Part shown: positions 62,868-64,000 of the stretch, in pieces
How the letters are laid out: each line of letters starts with the position of its first letter
How positions within the stretch are numbered: the stretch's first letter is position 1
Origin: Paenacidovorax monticola
GTDB lineage: Bacteria > Pseudomonadota > Gammaproteobacteria > Burkholderiales > Burkholderiaceae_C
NCBI RefSeq assembly: GCF_014489595.1
Contig: NZ_CP060790.1
Coordinates: 744,001 to 808,000, forward strand
Length of the DNA: 64,000 bases
Direction: 5' to 3'
Program-made: the position numbers and the translations under genes
Notes under the pieces: model-generated
Seen by the model: only the letters and a program-made list of their open reading frames with translations
Database searches by the model: none
What the model was told of the DNA's origin: nothing

Positions 62868-63212
62868 ATGGGTCAACCCAAGACCATCACCCTTCCCAAC
62901 GGGCGCACCTGGCCTAAAAAGAGCGATGCCGTAGATCACTTCAAGGCGATGCTTGCTCGATATCGGGATGGTTCGCGGGTTTCTGACGCGACAGATCACA
63001 GTGACTTGGCGTCTCTGCTGGAGGTGTATGACTCGGTCCTGGATGCGGGTCAGCCGAGCAAAGCTGGGTCAGGAGTGTCGCACTTCGAGCGACGCAGGGA
63101 TCAGGATCACCCAGGCCATACCTCATGCTTTTTCGTCGTGCGCACCGACGGAACCAGCATCGACTTCAGCACTCGGCGGGCGCTCGATGTCGCCAGCGAG
63201 AAGGCGTCCTGA
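62868..63212 (+). CDS. DUF3223 (DeCL-domain) family protein
   Basis: 114 residues from the ATG at 62868 (MGQPKTITLPNGRTWPKKSD). The DUF3223 pattern is clear: WPKKSDAVDHFKAMLARYRD, SDATDHSDLASLLEVYDSVL, VSHFERRRD and SCFFVVRTDGTSIDFSTRRA. The same domain, known in plants as DeCL (defective chloroplasts and leaves), occurs in chloroplast rRNA-processing proteins and in the tail of plant RNA polymerase IV/V. Bacterial members stand alone and have no settled function. It lies between the divergent TIR gene and the convergent SMC-like gene. Confidence 0.85.
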   Translation: MGQPKTITLPNGRTWPKKSDAVDHFKAMLARYRDGSRVSDATDHSDLASLLEVYDSVLDAGQPSKAGSGVSHFERRRDQDHPGHTSCFFVVRTDGTSIDFSTRRALDVASEKAS

Positions 63213-63257
63213 CAGCAAGAGCCCACGCGGCTAAGTCGCTTTGACGGATCGTTCCGC

Positions 63258-64000
63258 TCATGCGACCAAGGGTTGGATGACCTTGCCTTCCCAGTGGATC
63301 AGTTGGAACTCCAGCCCAGTGGTCGCTTCCTTGAACACAGACTCGTTCTCATCGAACGATGCGGCAACGATGGCCTGAAGGCCGCGCTGCGCGATCAGCA
63401 GCTGAAGCAGCGCGCGCTGACTGGCTGAGCGCATCGAATGCTGGCCAGGCTCATCCATCAGCAGAAGCCCGGGGTGATGACCTTCGAACCCGCGGGTCGC
63501 AGACGTTTGGTACAGGGCCAGCAGGTAGCTCCAGATGAGGCGGACGAAGTCGCTCGCACTCGAGTCCGCAGTGAGGCTGGTCTGCACCTTCGGGCGAAGA
63601 ATCTCGCGCAACTCTAGCTCCGAGAGGATGGGTGTCAGCGTGTCCAGGCTGATACGGATGTCGGCAATCTCCGCGCTCTCATATCCGAACGAACTGGCGT
63701 TGCCTCTGAAGTTCTTCTCGAAGAGCGAAATTCTCGACACGTCGGTATCGCTGTAGGACTCTTTAGGAAGCGCTCGCCTGCCGGCTTGGTTCGCGGCCAG
63801 ACGGTCGGCAATCTCTCCGAAGGTAACCATGAGAGCCGCCGCCTGCTCGTTGAATGCTTGCAAGTTCGACAGCTCAAGTTCGATCTGAATCTGTCGACGA
63901 ACGATTGCGCGAGATTCCGCCACGCCGGTGCTCACGTCACCGCGCAGCGAGTTGCGGTAATCATGAGTTGCCGCCAAACGGGCAGCTACGTCGGCGACGG
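63258..64000 (-). CDS. SMC/ABC-like ATPase, C-terminal part, start outside window
   Basis: The frame is open from the right edge to the stop at 63258 (about 247 residues). A helical stretch (IVRRQIQIELELSNLQAFNE) is followed by TADSSASDFVRLIWSYLLAL, which stands where SMC proteins have their signature motif, and by HHPGLLLMDEPGQHSM, a Walker B plus D-loop. Then comes LLQLLIAQRGLQAIVAASFD. This order matches the C-terminal half of RecF/SMC-like AAA ATPases of the kind common in defence islands. The formal TTG start at 63977 is not trusted. The Walker A half should lie beyond 64000. Confidence 0.75.
   Translation of the reverse strand, partial: VADVAARLAATHDYRNSLRGDVSTGVAESRAIVRRQIQIELELSNLQAFNEQAAALMVTFGEIADRLAANQAGRRALPKESYSDTDVSRISLFEKNFRGNASSFGYESAEIADIRISLDTLTPILSELELREILRPKVQTSLTADSSASDFVRLIWSYLLALYQTSATRGFEGHHPGLLLMDEPGQHSMRSASQRALLQLLIAQRGLQAIVAASFDENESVFKEATTGLEFQLIHWEGKVIQPLVA

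Overview
The window is a G+C-rich chromosome segment from a betaproteobacterium, most likely of the family Comamonadaceae (Acidovorax/Alicycliphilus/Delftia type). The evidence is the order sucA-sucB-lpd-zapE, clpS-clpA, yebC-purD-hemF and rsfS-rlmH-maf-rng, the style of the proteins, and a recurring intergenic hairpin of the type GCTGCTGGCGC...GCGCCAGCAGC. This is inferred from gene content only. No rRNA, tRNA or CRISPR array was recognised.

Layout. 1-5191 (minus): a surface-glycan or lipid-carrier type operon. It holds a GT-C membrane glycosyltransferase with a terpene-cyclase-like C-terminal domain, a UbiA-type prenyltransferase and a family 2 glycosyltransferase cut by the window edge. 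5693-10246: class V aminotransferase, SDR oxidoreductase with a divergent AraC regulator, a small protein and an AI-2E/PerM-type permease. 10453-16156: the 2-oxoglutarate dehydrogenase complex. 16236-31924: ZapE, a secreted coiled-coil protein, a PP2C phosphatase, a DinG-type helicase, BamD, DnaE, ClpS-ClpA, a flavin reductase, lytic transglycosylase MltB and exonuclease I. 31935-40277 (minus): the complete kdp potassium uptake locus (a 33-aa protein, kdpF, A, B, C, a 44-aa protein, kdpD, kdpE), with a probable KdpE operator upstream. 40517-49174: a collagen-like secreted protein, a YebC paralogue, a siderophore-interacting protein with a divergent TetR regulator, a DUF3224 protein, a VOC protein, an AraC regulator, a GNAT acetyltransferase, upp, a threonine/serine dehydratase and a dienoyl-CoA isomerase-like crotonase. 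49307-57935: a DUF853 ATPase, yebC, purD, hemF, rsfS with a histone-H1-like tail, rlmH, maf and rng. 58094-64000: a mobile island placed directly behind rng. It carries a tyrosine integrase, an AlpA regulator, a HipB-HipA pair with three matching operators, a TIR-domain protein, a DUF3223 (DeCL) protein and the C-terminal part of an SMC/ABC-like ATPase that runs out of the window.

Many essential genes are broken by single-base losses, always in runs of G or C. I count 28 sites in 17 genes, including five in dnaE, two in hemF and six in the collagen-like gene. In every case adding one G or C restores the expected family sequence, so I treat these as sequencing or assembly errors and give each such gene as one CDS over its full span.

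The two regions that best deserve follow-up are the glycosyltransferase/cyclase-like/UbiA operon at the left edge and the TIR-DUF3223-SMC-like cluster at the right edge. The latter looks like a candidate defence locus.
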